From the NCBI GenBank assembly GCA_963827935.1, contig CAWHCN010000018.1:62001-126000 (forward strand): 64,000 nt of DNA. Reading direction: 5' to 3'. Below are positions 26,001-35,685 of this stretch, piece after piece. Below the pieces are notes generated by a model. The model searched no databases, was not told the origin of the DNA, and saw only the letters and a list, made by a program, of their open reading frames with translations. The stretch is from DATFNV01 sp963827935. Lineage in GTDB: Bacteria > Planctomycetota > Planctomycetia > Gemmatales > Gemmataceae. The position numbers and the translations under genes are program-made. Numbering within the stretch: position 1 is the first letter of the stretch; each line of letters opens with the position of its first letter.

Positions 26001-27202
26001 TGAAGACCCGCACTTTGCTGGCAATGGCCTTGGGGCTTGGTATCGCCTTCCTCGGCCTCGATTGCGCCCCGGTGGACCCCGCGGCCAGTGGGAGCGGAGC
26101 GACTGGCGAGCCGACCGCCCGCGCCCCATCGCCGGAGGTCTCCATCGCGGTACCCGGTCCGCGGCAGACTTCCACCGGCACAACGACACCCCCAGCGGAC
26201 GCCCTCAAGACCCGCATCGACGCCGCCATCGAACAGATTCGCCGCCGCGAGTTGCGCACGGACAACGGTTTCTGGACTGTATTTCACGGTATCCTTGGAC
26301 TCGGGCCCTCCGTCGAGCTGGTCAATCCGCTGACCGGCCAGCACGTGAAGGCCCTCGAGTACATTTGCAGCGGCGGCAAGGTGCCCGGCTTGCATTTCAT
26401 CCCGACGCCCTCCGGCCTCGACGTGGAAACCGGCCCCGGGTCGTTCGTAAAGCAAGGGCATCAGGACCAGTTCGTCGCCGAGATGGTCGAGTGGGGCGTC
26501 TCACCCGAGCGCAAGTTCCTGGTGGACGGCAAGGAACACCCCTTTAGCGAGTTCCTGCGCTACAGCCAGGCGCACGCCAGCGTGAAGACGCCCGACCCGC
26601 AGGAGCTGGAGTGGGCCCTGGTCGTGATTGGGACGCAGTTCGGCACGGATTGCCGCTGGACCAATTCTGCCGGCGAGGAGCTGCGCTTTGAGGACCTGGT
26701 GCGTGCGGAACTGGACAAGGACATGGACAAGTCGGCCTGCGGCGGGACGCACCTGTTGTTCGGCCTCACCTGGGCCTATCACCTCCACCTGCGGCACGGC
26801 GGACAGGCGACCGGCATCTGGAAGGAAGTGGCCGACCGGATCGCCCTCTATGTTCAGCGGGCCCGGGCGCAGCAGAACGCCGACGGGTCGTTTTCCACCG
26901 CTTACTTCCGTGAACGGGCCGAGGAGCGCCAGGGGGACCTGCGCATCGGCACCACCGGCCACATCCTCGAATGGCTCGCCCTGGCCCTGTCCGACGACGA
27001 CCTGAAGCAGCCCTGGGTGCAAAGCGCGGCGAGCGCCCTGGCGATGATGTTCCTGGAAAACCAGAGCAAGGGCATCGACGGCGGCTCGATGTATCATGCC
27101 GTTCACGGCCTGATCCTCTACTCCAGCCGCGTCTATGGGAAAGAGCAGCTGGGCGAATCAGCGCCGCACGACCTGCCGCTGCTGCCCGCGAAGAAGGGCT
27201 AG
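26000..27202 (+). CDS. exported hypothetical protein with toroid-like helical repeats
   Basis: A 400-residue protein, third gene of the operon (TGATG overlap). It begins MKTRTLLAMALGLGIAFLGL, then DCAPVDP; Cys21 is near a lipobox position, but Asp at -1 is atypical, so lipidation is uncertain. A Pro/Thr-rich linker follows. The main domain has repeated helical blocks (THLLFGLTWAYHLHLRHG, TGHILEWLALALSDDDL, MYHAVHGLILYSSRVYG), which suggests an alpha/alpha-toroid like terpene cyclases or glycan lyases, without recognised catalytic residues. The HTTM partner suggests a shared envelope function. Confidence 0.7.
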   Translation: MKTRTLLAMALGLGIAFLGLDCAPVDPAASGSGATGEPTARAPSPEVSIAVPGPRQTSTGTTTPPADALKTRIDAAIEQIRRRELRTDNGFWTVFHGILGLGPSVELVNPLTGQHVKALEYICSGGKVPGLHFIPTPSGLDVETGPGSFVKQGHQDQFVAEMVEWGVSPERKFLVDGKEHPFSEFLRYSQAHASVKTPDPQELEWALVVIGTQFGTDCRWTNSAGEELRFEDLVRAELDKDMDKSACGGTHLLFGLTWAYHLHLRHGGQATGIWKEVADRIALYVQRARAQQNADGSFSTAYFRERAEERQGDLRIGTTGHILEWLALALSDDDLKQPWVQSAASALAMMFLENQSKGIDGGSMYHAVHGLILYSSRVYGKEQLGESAPHDLPLLPAKKG

Positions 27203-27217
27203 GCGGCACGTTGGCGA

Positions 27218-27412
27218 ACCGGCAGCGTAAGCTGCCGGGTTCTCACGCCGCCGGGTTCACACGCCGCCGGTGTGGCCGAAACCCGGCAGCTCACGCTGCC
27301 GGGTTCTCACGCCGCCGGGTTCACACGCCGCCGGTGTGGCCAAAACCCGGCAGCTCACGCTGCCGGTTCGCCACCCGGCAGCTCACGCTGCCGGTTCGCC
27401 ACCCGGCCTTAC
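27218..27412. repeat. tandem array of a 64-bp palindromic unit
   Basis: Two near-identical 64-bp units (CGGCAGC..GCTGCCGGGTT then ...CACGCCGCCGGTGTGGCC) are followed by two shorter CGGCAGCTCACGCTGCCG units. It fills the gap between the operon end and the PD40 gene. Confidence 0.8.
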
Positions 27413-27474
27413 AATATCTCCGGGGAACGGCACGCCGCCATCCCGCAATCTCCGTCACGCGAGGCCACCCGTCC

Positions 27475-28337
27475 ATGAGGCGTCTGCTCTGCGCGTTCGT
27501 CGTTTTGGCCATCCTGTCCGGCCCCGCGGCGGCCCAGGTCAAGGTGACCAGCCTGGGCGTCAACACCGCGGCTGACGAGGACGATCCGCACGTCTCCACC
27601 AACGGCTTAACCCTCTACTACACGGCCACCACGAAGAAGAAATCCGACATCATGATGCTCGCGCCGCCGCGACCGCACCCACGCCTGGCCGGCCGGCAAG
27701 CCGATGGACGACTACATTTCGACCGAGACCGACGACCGCAGCGCCTTCGCCACACCCGACGGCCGCTATCCGCAGTTTCTCTACTACGCGACCAAAAAGG
27801 ACAAGACGAACAACAATTTCGACATCTTCGTCGCCGTCCGCCAGGGTCCGAGCAGCGTCTTCAGCTCTCCGACGCCGGTGCAAACCGTGTGCACCGACCA
27901 GGACGAGCTGCATCCCTGGCTGACGGCGGACGGCAAGACCCTGTACTTCAGCCGCAAGACCAAGGAGGGCTGGCGAGTCTGCGCTGGCCACGCGCAAGGA
28001 GGCCACCGGCGGGGCCGGCTTTGGCGAGCCGACCCTGGTCAAGGAATTGCCCGAAGGGTTCCATCACGCCACACTGACGCCGGACGGCAAGACGATGTAT
28101 TTGCAGGGGCCGCTGGAGAAGGAGCGCTGGGGCCTGTTCCGCAGCGTGCGCGGCAGCAGCGGCTGGGGCAAGCCGGAGCCGCTCGACGGGCTGAACAACG
28201 CCGACGGCCCCACCGGCGACCGCTCGCCGGGGCTCAGCCGGGACGGCACGTTTCTCTATTTCGCTTCGGATCGCCCCGGCGGTAAGGGCGGACTCGATTT
28301 GTACGTGGTGAAAACGGATGAATTGAAGAAGAAATGA
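27475..28337 (+). CDS. secreted PD40 beta-propeller protein, two frameshifts
   Basis: About 287 residues when rejoined. ATG 27475 begins a clear signal peptide (MRRLLCAFVVLAILSGPAAA-Q). Frame one runs to about 27660 (DEDDPHVSTNGLTLYYTAT). Frame two from about 27690 has RSAFATPDGRYPQFLYYAT and HPWLTADGKTLYFSRK. Frame three from about 27985 has HHATLTPDGKTMYLQG and SPGLSRDGTFLYFASD, then ends DELKKK. These are PD40/OmpA-associated propeller blades, and such proteins act as envelope binding modules. Confidence 0.7.
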
Positions 28338-28381
28338 TCGCCGCTTGCGGCTTCGCGCTCGCGGAATGGCGCCGCCTCGTT

Positions 28382-28534
28382 GTGGCACGGTCTCCTGACC
28401 GTGCCACCAGTCCCGACCGAAGGTCTCCTTTTTTGTGGGCGTCGAGAGCGGAGGAGACCTTCGGTCCAACGCAGTGGCACGGTCGGGAGACCGTGCCACA
28501 ACGCCTGGGTGGCACGGTCGGGAGACCGTGCCAC
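28382..28534. repeat. three GTGGCACGGTC hairpins plus an internal palindrome
   Basis: Hairpins of the form GTGGCACGGTC...GACCGTGCCAC lie at 28382-28407, 28474-28499 and 28509-28534. Between the first two, GACCGAAGGTCTCC (28414 on) pairs with GGAGACCTTCGGTC. A related copy is at 42216-42242. They separate the convergent PD40 and repeat-protein genes. Confidence 0.75.
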
Positions 28535-28553
28535 AACGCCTCAAATGACCTCG

Positions 28554-29703
28554 CTATTTCTTCTCCAAATTCACCGCTTCCGCGATCTCCTGATACAACT
28601 CCGGATCATTGCGGCGCAGGTCCTCGCCGAACTTCACCGCCTCGGGCTTTGGGGCAGGTCAGTGCATAGCGCACCAGCGCCCGCTGCACGAGGGGCGAGT
28701 CGTAACCCTTCTTGCCGTACAGGGCCAGCACGTCGCGGGTCAGTTCCCACGACTTCCAGCGGCGCAGGTCTTCCACGGCGATGTCGGCAATGTCGTTCTG
28801 GGCCAGGATGGTGGCCATGCCCTGCAAAACGTGGTCGTGCGCATCGTCCGGCTTCCAGGCGTGGTAGAAGCGCAGCATGCGCACCACGGCAAAACGCAGC
28901 TTGAGCGGCTGCTTTCCATCCTTGAGGAGGGCCAGGGCCAAGTCCCAGCCGTCCCGGGGCCGCAACTGGATGTAGCCGCCGAGCAGGCCGTCGAAGGCGC
29001 CGGCGGTGCGATCGGTCGGCTTCGCGATCAGGTCGCGCAGGAAGCGGGCATCGGCGTCACCGCCGCAACCGCCCAGAAGGAAGGCATACATGCCGAGGCG
29101 CAGTTCAGGAGTCTTCGGATCCTTGAGCCAGCCGCGCAGCTTCTCGGCCGACAGCTTCGGCGCGATGCCGGCGATGTCGCGGTCGCTGCCCCGGGTGAAT
29201 TCCAGGAAGGCGTCTGCGGCCACTTCCTGGTCGGGGCTTTCCAGCGAGTTGAAACAATGGCGCAGCACGTCGGGCGTCCCCCGGGCATCGGCCGCCATCA
29301 GCCCCTTGACGTAGGCGACCACCACTTCGGACTGCACCGGCACGCCGCGGAAGACATCGAGTTTCCCCTCGAACACATCGCAGAAGAGCAGATACTTGGG
29401 CGGATTCTTCGGATCGCTGACGGGGATGTAGCGCGGCAGTTCGATGGAGGCCTTGGTGCCCAGCCACGGATCGGACTTGAGGATTGTGGTGATGCGGAAG
29501 GTGCTGACACCCTTGCCGGCGTCACCCGGGCCGTTCGCGGGCAACAGGTGCGAGTCGGTCACGGAACCGTACAGGATCAGACGCGACGCAGCCAGATCCT
29601 TGCGGTAGCTGGCGGCCGGCGCGGTCGCCCCGCACAGGCTGCACGCCCGCACCGGCCCCGGGATGGCCACGCCGACCAGGACGATCCACGGCAGATATCG
29701 CAC
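28554..29703 (-). CDS. secreted helical-repeat protein, paralogue 1, C-terminal frameshift
   Basis: About 382 residues. A signal peptide (YLPWIVLVGVAIPGPVRA) is followed by CSLCGATAP, a CxxC that could bind metal or haem. The body has YLLFCDVFEGKLDVFRG, a helical repeat region (LRLGMYAFLLGGCGGDADA ... LLGGYIQLRPRDGWDLAL) and DIADIAVEDLRRWKSWE. The main frame stops at 28606. A +1 shift at CCCCAAAG (near 28650) gives the better tail KPEAVKFGEDLRRNDPE, ending at 28554. It is 34% or so alike by eye to the next gene, and the two look like a tandem duplication of unknown function. Confidence 0.75.
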
Positions 29704-29778
29704 AATCGACCTCCATTTCGGACGTTTAGCCGCGGATCGCAGATCCGCGGGTCTGCGACCCGCGGCTAAACACGGAAC

Positions 29779-31006
29779 TCACTTCCCTGTCTTCGCCGGC
29801 GGTGTCACGGGCGTCGTGTCGAGTTTGAGTAACTCCTCCGCACTCTCCACCGCTTCCGGATCCTTCTTGCGCAGCTCCGCCACGAACGCCGCCGCCTTGG
29901 GGTTGGGCTTGTCCTTGTTCACCGACCCGTCCGCGTTCATCTGCGGGCGCTCAGGGCAAAGCGCAGGATGCTGCGGCGGATGATCGGCACATCGTGCGAC
30001 TTCTTGCCGTACAGTTCCAGCACGCTGTCGGTCATGTCCCAGCAGCCCCACTTGCGCAGGTCCTCGATGCCCAGGTCGGCAATGTCGCTCTGGTCCAGAA
30101 GCAGTGCGATGGCCGCCACCACCTGCTTCTTTGTAATCAGGTCGGTGCGCGAGTCGTGGAAGAAGCGAGCGGTGCGCAGGGCGGCATAGCGCTGGGTGAA
30201 CTCCTTTTTGTCGTCCTTCAGGATCGAACGGACGTAGTCCCAGCCTTCCTTCGGCTGGAGCATGATGTAGCCGGCCAGGATGCCGTCGGAGCCGGTGACC
30301 AGCCGTTTTTCCGGGTCGTCGAGCATGGATCGCAGCAGCTTGGCGTGTTCCGTCTTGCCACAATGGCCGAGCATGGAGGCGTACAGGCCGTAGCGGTAAG
30401 CCGGCGTGCTGGGGTCCTTCAGCCACTTGGCCAGCGTGTCCGGCGGCAGGTCCTTGGCCATGTCCTTGTAGTCCTTGTAGTCGGCGTTGCCGAACTCCTT
30501 GTAGGCGTCCATGGACACCTCAAGTTCCGGACTATCGAGATACTTGAAGAAGAAGGCGAGGCGTTCGCCGGGCTTCTTGCCCTTGACCTTGAGGGCGCCG
30601 TTGATGTAGCCGGCCACGTCGCAATCCGCCTTGACCGCCACGCCGCGATACGGATCGATCTTCCCCTTGAACACGTCGCAGAAGACCAGGAACTTCAGCT
30701 TCTTGTCGTCGCCGGGGATGTACTTGGTCAGCGTCACGGTCTTTTTGCCATCGATGATGTCGTTCTTCTTGATGACCGATTCGATGACCAAGTCGGTGGT
30801 GCCGTCGATGCCGTCGGCGGCGGAGAGCTTGGCATTGGTCAGCGCGCCGACGAGGACCATGCTGGCCTGATCAACGTCGCCGGTGAGGGTTTGCCCCTGC
30901 ATGGTGCAGAAGGGGCAGCAGGCGCGGAACTGGGCAAGGCAAACAGGAGGCAGGCGAGGGCGGCAAACAGGACGGCGGGGCAACGTCGCAGAACAGGGCC
31001 GGCCAT
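29779..31006 (-). CDS. secreted helical-repeat protein, paralogue 2, two frameshifts
   Basis: About 408 residues. ATG 31006 (AAGGAG 8 nt upstream) begins a signal peptide (VLFAALACLLFALPSSA). A frame change near 30940 leads to ACCPFCTMQGQTLTG, the same CxxC position as in paralogue 1. The long frame has FLVFCDVFKGKIDPYRGVAV, YGLYASMLGHCGKTEHA, LAGYIMLQPKEGWDYV and DIADLGIEDLRKWGCWD, block for block like paralogue 1. It stops at 29937. A shift near 29950 gives the tail MNADGSVNKDKPNPKAAAF and ends at 29779. Both copies break near the same point. Confidence 0.75.
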
Positions 31007-31137
31007 GAGCAGAACTCCTTGCGGTTGGTCGTGAGGCGAGACCAGGCGCTATTATGCCCTGCCGCGGGGCCGCAAGGCAAGCCGGGCTCGGGCGACTTCC
31101 CGCTATTGCGCCGCCAGAAATCTTCGTCTCGCGGGGG

Positions 31138-31328
31138 GTAGCCCCGGAGGGGCGGCCGTCGTTAGCCAGGGGCTTCAGCCCCTGGACGAGGGCTTATCGT
31201 GGGATGGGTAGCCCCGGAGGGGCGGCCGTATGCTACGGCCGCCCCTCCGGGGCTACGGAGGATTTGCTTTGGCCGCCGTCCCAGGGGCTGAAGCCCCTGG
31301 CTAAGAACGGCCGCCCCTCCGGGGCTAC
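31138..31328. repeat. 191-bp palindromic element with 48-bp arms
   Basis: 31138-31185 (GTAGCCCCGGAGGGGCGGCC...) and 31281-31328 are reverse complements at 46 of 48 positions. A second inverted pair of the GTAGCCCCGGAGG motif lies inside (31208-31229 and 31235-31256). There is no ORF. It occupies most of the gap 31007-31413. Confidence 0.75.
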
Positions 31329-31413
31329 ACAGCCTTGGTAGACAATCGGCTATTCCCCACGCCCGTTCCCCTGCATAATGGCTGATGACTCCAATGACCA
31401 GAGGAAATCGACC

Positions 31414-31953
31414 ATGCACCGTGCCGCCATCCTGCTCGTGCTTGTTTCCGCCTGCGGCAGCCTGGCCGCGGAGGTGGAAAGTCGCGTGCTGACCCACTAC
31501 CTTCCCCAGGACCTTCTCGAATCCGCCGTCCGCACGGAGGGGTGGACCGAGGTGCCGCTCAAGATCGCCGGCGGCACGCGCAAGGGCGATGTGATCCGCA
31601 TCTGGGCCGGCGGGAGCATCGATCGCGGCAACGGCGATCAGCCCGGCGAAAACACCGGCGGACCGGACGGCGTTGGCGGGCTGACCGTCGAGGCGGCGAA
31701 GAACCTCGCGCTGTCGCCGAAGCCGGAACACGCCTTCGCCTTGCTGGTCAAGACGGAGGGGAATGACGCACGCCGCTGCCTGGCCGCGGGCAAACCGCTG
31801 GAAGTCAAGCTGGGCAAGGATAACGAGAAGCTCTGGGTCGGCTTCAACGACGAGCGCGGCCGGTACAATGACAATCACCTGGGCAAGGGCCGGCATCACG
31901 AACGCGACCCGCTCTGGCTGCGGGTCGAGGTGGTGCGCATCATCGTCGATTAG
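31414..31953 (+). CDS. secreted hypothetical protein, possible lectin-like fold
   Basis: A 179-residue protein. ATG 31414 is chosen because it starts a signal peptide (MHRAAILLVLVSACGSLAA) with AGAGGAA about 9 nt upstream. The mature domain contains DVIRIWAGGSIDRGNGDQ, AFALLVKTEG and LWVGFNDERGRYNDNHLG. The AWAGG..D.GNGDQ and ALLVK pattern recalls PA-IL-type galactose-binding lectins, but this is only a resemblance. Monocistronic, followed by a strong hairpin. Confidence 0.65.
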   Translation: MHRAAILLVLVSACGSLAAEVESRVLTHYLPQDLLESAVRTEGWTEVPLKIAGGTRKGDVIRIWAGGSIDRGNGDQPGENTGGPDGVGGLTVEAAKNLALSPKPEHAFALLVKTEGNDARRCLAAGKPLEVKLGKDNEKLWVGFNDERGRYNDNHLGKGRHHERDPLWLRVEVVRIIVD

Positions 31954-31960
31954 CCGCACC

Positions 31961-32013
31961 GGACAAAAAGGGGACTGTCCCCCTTCCTCAAGGGGACAGT
32001 CCCCTTTTTGTCC
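31961..32013. terminator. 22-bp perfect hairpin with A and T tracts
   Basis: GGACAAAAAGGGGACTGTCC (continuing CC) pairs exactly with 31992-32013, ending CCCCTTTTTGTCC. A GC stem with a T5 tract on each strand fits a bidirectional intrinsic terminator after the 31414 gene. A similar AAAAGGGGACAG sequence is a known widespread repeat type. Confidence 0.7.
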
Positions 32014-32131
32014 GGCCGAGAGTTCGGCTTGCACGGTCCGGCCGGCAACCCTACACTTGCAAATTCGGCGCCCGGGAACGCCTGTTTTTCCCCGTGCGCG
32101 GGCCACACCAAGCCAGTGAGTCAGCCAAAGA

Positions 32132-33835
32132 ATGAATTACCATCCCTCGAACCCTTTCATCGTTCAGGGCGACCGCACCATCCTGGTGGAGGTAGACAAC
32201 CCGCTGTATGCCGAGGCCCGCGATATGCTGGCCCCGTTCGCGGAGTTGGAGAAGAGTCCCGAGCACATACACACCTATCGTCTGACGCCGCTGTCGCTGT
32301 GGAACGCCGCCGCCGCCGGCATGTCCGCCGCCGAGATGATCGAGGTGCTTGGCAAGTACAGCAAGTTTCCCCTGCCGACGAACATCGCCGCCGACCTGGC
32401 GGAAGTCGTCTCGCGCTATGGCCGGGTGCGCCTGGAACGCGACGCGGACCACCTGCGCCTGGTCTGCGACGATCGGCCGTTGCTTGAGGAACTGGTGCGG
32501 CAACCCAAGGTCCGCGATTTCCTGGGCGAACGGATCGGCCCGACCAGCTTTCGTGTCGAGCCGGCCTTCCGCGGCGTACTGAAGCAGGCGTTGGTGGCCG
32601 TCGGCTACCCGGCGGAGGACCTGGCCGGGTACACCGAGGGGGCGGCCCTGCCGTTGCACCTGCGCACCATCACCCGTAGCGGGTTGCCGTTCCACGTCCG
32701 CGACTACCAGCGCGATGCCGCCGACATCTTCTACGCCGGCGGCGATGTCCGCGGCGGCAGCGGCGTCATCGTCCTGCCCTGCGGGGCCGGCAAGACCATC
32801 GTCGGTATCGCCGCCATGGCCCTCATGCAACGCTCGACCCTCGTCCTCACCACTGGCATCACCGCCGTCAAGCAGTGGAAGCGCGAAATCCTTGAACGCA
32901 CCGACCTGACCGACGACCAGATCGCCGAGTACACCGGCGAAACCAAGAGCATCGGGCCGGTCACCCTGGCGACCTACCAGATCCTCTCGCATCGCAACGA
33001 CAAGAAGGACGAATTCCCCCATTTCAAGATCTTCGACCAGCGCGACTGGGGGCTGGTGATCTACGACGAGGTCCATCTGCTGCCGGCGCCGATTTTCCGG
33101 GTGACGGCCCAGATTCAGGCCCGACGCCGCCTGGGACTGACGGCGACCCTGATCCGCGAGGACGGCAAGGAGGGGGACGTCTTCAGCCTGATCGGCCCCA
33201 AAAAGTACGATGTGCCCTGGCGCGAGCTGGAGACGCGCGGCTGGATCGCCGAGGCCACCTGCACCGAGGTCCGGGTGGCCCTGCCGGAGCCCTTGCGCAT
33301 GGAATATGCCGTGGCCGAGTGGCGCAACAAGTACCGCATCGCCAGCGAAAACCCGGCCAAGGAGGAGATCGTCGCCCGCCTGCTGGACCGCTACCCCGGC
33401 GGGCGGATACTCATCATCGGCCAATACCTGAAGCAACTCCGCTCGCTCCGCAAGCGTTTCGAGATCCCGCTCATCACCGGGCAAACGCCCCAGATCGAGC
33501 GCGAGCAGCTATACGACCAATTCCGCAAGGGAGAAATCCGGCAACTGATGCTGTCGAAGGTCGGCAACTTCGCCATCGACCTGCCGGACGCCAACGTGCT
33601 GATCCAGATCTCGGGGACGTTCGGCTCGCGGCAGGAGGAGGCCCAGCGCCTGGGGCGCATCCTGCGGCCCAAGGCGGGTGGCGAGGTGGCCCACTTCTAC
33701 ACCCTGGTCACCCGTGACACGCGCGAACTGGACTTCGCCCATCACCGGCAGCTGTTCCTGACCGAGCAGGGGTACAGCTACAGCATCGCGGATGCCAGCG
33801 AGCTGCTGGGCGCGGACATGCGGATGACGGGGTGA
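32132..33835 (+). CDS. XPB/Rad25-type DNA repair helicase
   Basis: A 567-residue superfamily 2 helicase. The N-terminal half (1-180) carries the XPB-specific domain. Motif I is PCGAGKT (residues 216-222), the Walker B is the DEVH variant (312-315), then LTATLIRED (336-344), which includes the RED motif of XPB that mediates DNA opening. The second RecA lobe has GRILIIGQYLKQL, LITGQTPQIER and motif VI QRLGRILRPK. Bacterial XPB unwinds DNA 3'-5' and is linked to repair. No Bax1-type nuclease gene follows. The ribosome site is weak. Confidence 0.92.
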   Translation: MNYHPSNPFIVQGDRTILVEVDNPLYAEARDMLAPFAELEKSPEHIHTYRLTPLSLWNAAAAGMSAAEMIEVLGKYSKFPLPTNIAADLAEVVSRYGRVRLERDADHLRLVCDDRPLLEELVRQPKVRDFLGERIGPTSFRVEPAFRGVLKQALVAVGYPAEDLAGYTEGAALPLHLRTITRSGLPFHVRDYQRDAADIFYAGGDVRGGSGVIVLPCGAGKTIVGIAAMALMQRSTLVLTTGITAVKQWKREILERTDLTDDQIAEYTGETKSIGPVTLATYQILSHRNDKKDEFPHFKIFDQRDWGLVIYDEVHLLPAPIFRVTAQIQARRRLGLTATLIREDGKEGDVFSLIGPKKYDVPWRELETRGWIAEATCTEVRVALPEPLRMEYAVAEWRNKYRIASENPAKEEIVARLLDRYPGGRILIIGQYLKQLRSLRKRFEIPLITGQTPQIEREQLYDQFRKGEIRQLMLSKVGNFAIDLPDANVLIQISGTFGSRQEEAQRLGRILRPKAGGEVAHFYTLVTRDTRELDFAHHRQLFLTEQGYSYSIADASELLGADMRMTG

Positions 33836-33847
33836 ATCGCGGCCAGC

Positions 33848-33905
33848 GAGCCCGCGGCGCCAGGCAAGGGCGGGCCGATTCGCCCTTGGCTGGCGCCGCG
33901 GGCTC
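33848..33905. repeat. REP-like palindrome, 25-bp arms
   Basis: 33848-33872 (GAGCCCGCGGCGCCAGGCAA...) pairs with 33881-33905 at 24 of 25 positions, just after the helicase stop. Confidence 0.7.
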
Positions 33906-33985
33906 GGAGGATGGGACGCAGCGCCGCCTGGCCAGTGACCTCTCTCTTCGGACTCCCTTGAAATAACTAGCCTCATTTCAATCAC

Positions 33986-34031
33986 TTGCGCCAAAAAGTG
34001 ACGCAATGTGTAACGGGCCGCCGTCTATAGT
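33986..34031 (+). promoter_or_regulatory. possible operator dyad and -10 box of the GAF gene
   Basis: TTGCGCCA-AAAAG-TGACGCAA (33986-34006; arms 7/8) lies about 20 bp upstream of TATAGT (34026-34031), where a -35 element would be. A repressor or activator bound here would control the 34069 gene. Confidence 0.35.
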
Positions 34032-34068
34032 GGTACCGGAACCGATTCGCACGAGAGGCAGGGAGTGA

Positions 34069-35676
34069 GTGCACGGAGAGCTGGCCCTGGCGCACCTGCG
34101 CTGCGTCCTGACCCGCGGGACCTCGATGGCGCCCGATTTCGAGGCGTACCGCTCCGCGGTCGTGAAGGTCCTGGGGGGTCAGGCCATGTCGATTTTCGCC
34201 CTCGATGAGGAGACACGCCGGCTGCAATGCGTGGACAGCACGGGCTTTGAGAAAATCACGGACCCGTCCCAGGCGTATTACGACCTGGACGCGGATCGGG
34301 AGAGCTATACCTGCTGGCTGGCTCGCAACCCGGGGAGCGTATTGCGAATGAACGGAGGTCCGGGCGACGACGAGGGGTTGACGGCGCGGGGCTTGCCGCC
34401 CGCCCCAAGCACCCGCTGCCGCGAGCGAGTCAGCCAGGACGCCTCGTATCATCGCCGCTTGCTGGCGGCCAGCGTGTGGCGGGACCACGGCGAAGCCGGC
34501 GAGGCGACGGGTGTGCTCCGCGTGCTCCGTTCGGGAGCGGCCTGTCCCTTCACGGCGGCCGACGAGCACGTGCTGGCCGTGCTGGCCCAGGCCGCACGCC
34601 CCTTGTTCCAGACTCGCCGTTTCTTCCAGCAGGAACTGATCAGCCCCACGCTCGTGGGGCCGACCCTGGCCCGGGTCGAGGAGGTCTTGCAGCGTGCGGT
34701 CGCCGGGCTGGCCCCCCCGGCCTTCCAGGCGAGCGTGTTCGTGCGTTCGTCCGAGGCACGCCCGGAGTACCGCCGCTATGCCTATCATTCGCCCTGGCAT
34801 CAGTTTCAGCCCGAGGGCCTGGTCGCGGAGCCGCCGGACGACCTGGTCGGCCCTAATGGCTGGCTCTATCCGAGCAAGGTCGCGGTGACGCCGTGTACCC
34901 AGGGCGACGGCCGGGTCTGCACTCGGGTTTATGTGCCCCTGGATGTCTGGAGCGGGCCGTACCTGGTCGAGTCGCTTTGCGCCTTCGATTTCCCGGCGGA
35001 AGTGCCCCTCCAGCGCCGGGAGGTGGCGACGCCCATCTTCCGGACCGCGGCCCGGGTGGCCGCGGTCTGGTCGACCAATGGTTGGCAGGCTGATCGGCCG
35101 CTCCCCGATAGCGAACTTGTCGCCGGCTTTTTTGCCTACCTGACCACCGACGACGCCATGAAGCTGGTCCGACCCGAGCTGCGCGATCTGTGCGAACCCG
35201 GCGGGGGGTCCCATCGCGACACGCTGGAGGCTTGCGGCGATCCGATGTTGGCCCGTTTCGGGGTTCGCCTGAGTCGCGACGGAGCCCGCTGTGCCATCCC
35301 GCTGGCCCTTGGTCCGTTCCGGGTGGCCGAGCTGCACTGCGGCCTGGGCGCGGGGTTGGCGGCCGCCCTCGGCGAGTTCGCGGGCGCCTCGGCCCGGCGG
35401 AACAGCCCTCCGGCCCGGGACGAGGAGCAACGCGCCCAGGCCGTATTCGAGCGCCTGCGCGTCGTGGTGGCCAACGCCGCCGGCGCCTGGTGCCGGCTGG
35501 TGGCCAGCCACCCGGTCCTCTGGGACGTCGCGTTCGAGACGGAACGCCGCGAGGGACAGACGATCCTCTGGGAGGAACGCATCCAGCGGCGCCAGCCGGT
35601 CGAGCCGGCGGGGCCGGCGGGCACAACCGGCGAGGCCGGATCGACGGCGGCGAGACACCTGGCACAAACCAAGTGA
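34069..35676 (+). CDS. GAF-domain-like protein
   Basis: A 535-residue protein starting at GTG 34069; ATG 34126 (MAPDFEAYRSAV) is an alternative. The N-terminal 180 residues look like a GAF domain: MSIFALDEETRRLQCVDSTG, YTCWLARNPGSVLRMN, LRSGAACPFTAADEHVLAVL. A second, weaker region (VFVRSSEARPEYRRYAYHS ... YVPLDVWSGPYLVESLCAFDF) may be another GAF-like unit. There is no kinase, cyclase or output domain, so signalling would be through a partner; the 35686 gene follows after 9 nt. The ligand is unknown. Confidence 0.65.
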   Translation: MHGELALAHLRCVLTRGTSMAPDFEAYRSAVVKVLGGQAMSIFALDEETRRLQCVDSTGFEKITDPSQAYYDLDADRESYTCWLARNPGSVLRMNGGPGDDEGLTARGLPPAPSTRCRERVSQDASYHRRLLAASVWRDHGEAGEATGVLRVLRSGAACPFTAADEHVLAVLAQAARPLFQTRRFFQQELISPTLVGPTLARVEEVLQRAVAGLAPPAFQASVFVRSSEARPEYRRYAYHSPWHQFQPEGLVAEPPDDLVGPNGWLYPSKVAVTPCTQGDGRVCTRVYVPLDVWSGPYLVESLCAFDFPAEVPLQRREVATPIFRTAARVAAVWSTNGWQADRPLPDSELVAGFFAYLTTDDAMKLVRPELRDLCEPGGGSHRDTLEACGDPMLARFGVRLSRDGARCAIPLALGPFRVAELHCGLGAGLAAALGEFAGASARRNSPPARDEEQRAQAVFERLRVVVANAAGAWCRLVASHPVLWDVAFETERREGQTILWEERIQRRQPVEPAGPAGTTGEAGSTAARHLAQTK

Positions 35677-35685
35677 GGCTTCACC

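Noticed and set aside
28606..30983. Programmed frameshifting shared by the helical-repeat paralogues
   Set aside because: The two shifts have opposite sign (+1 and -1) and no common slippery sequence, so independent errors or indels are more likely; kept only as a weak finding.
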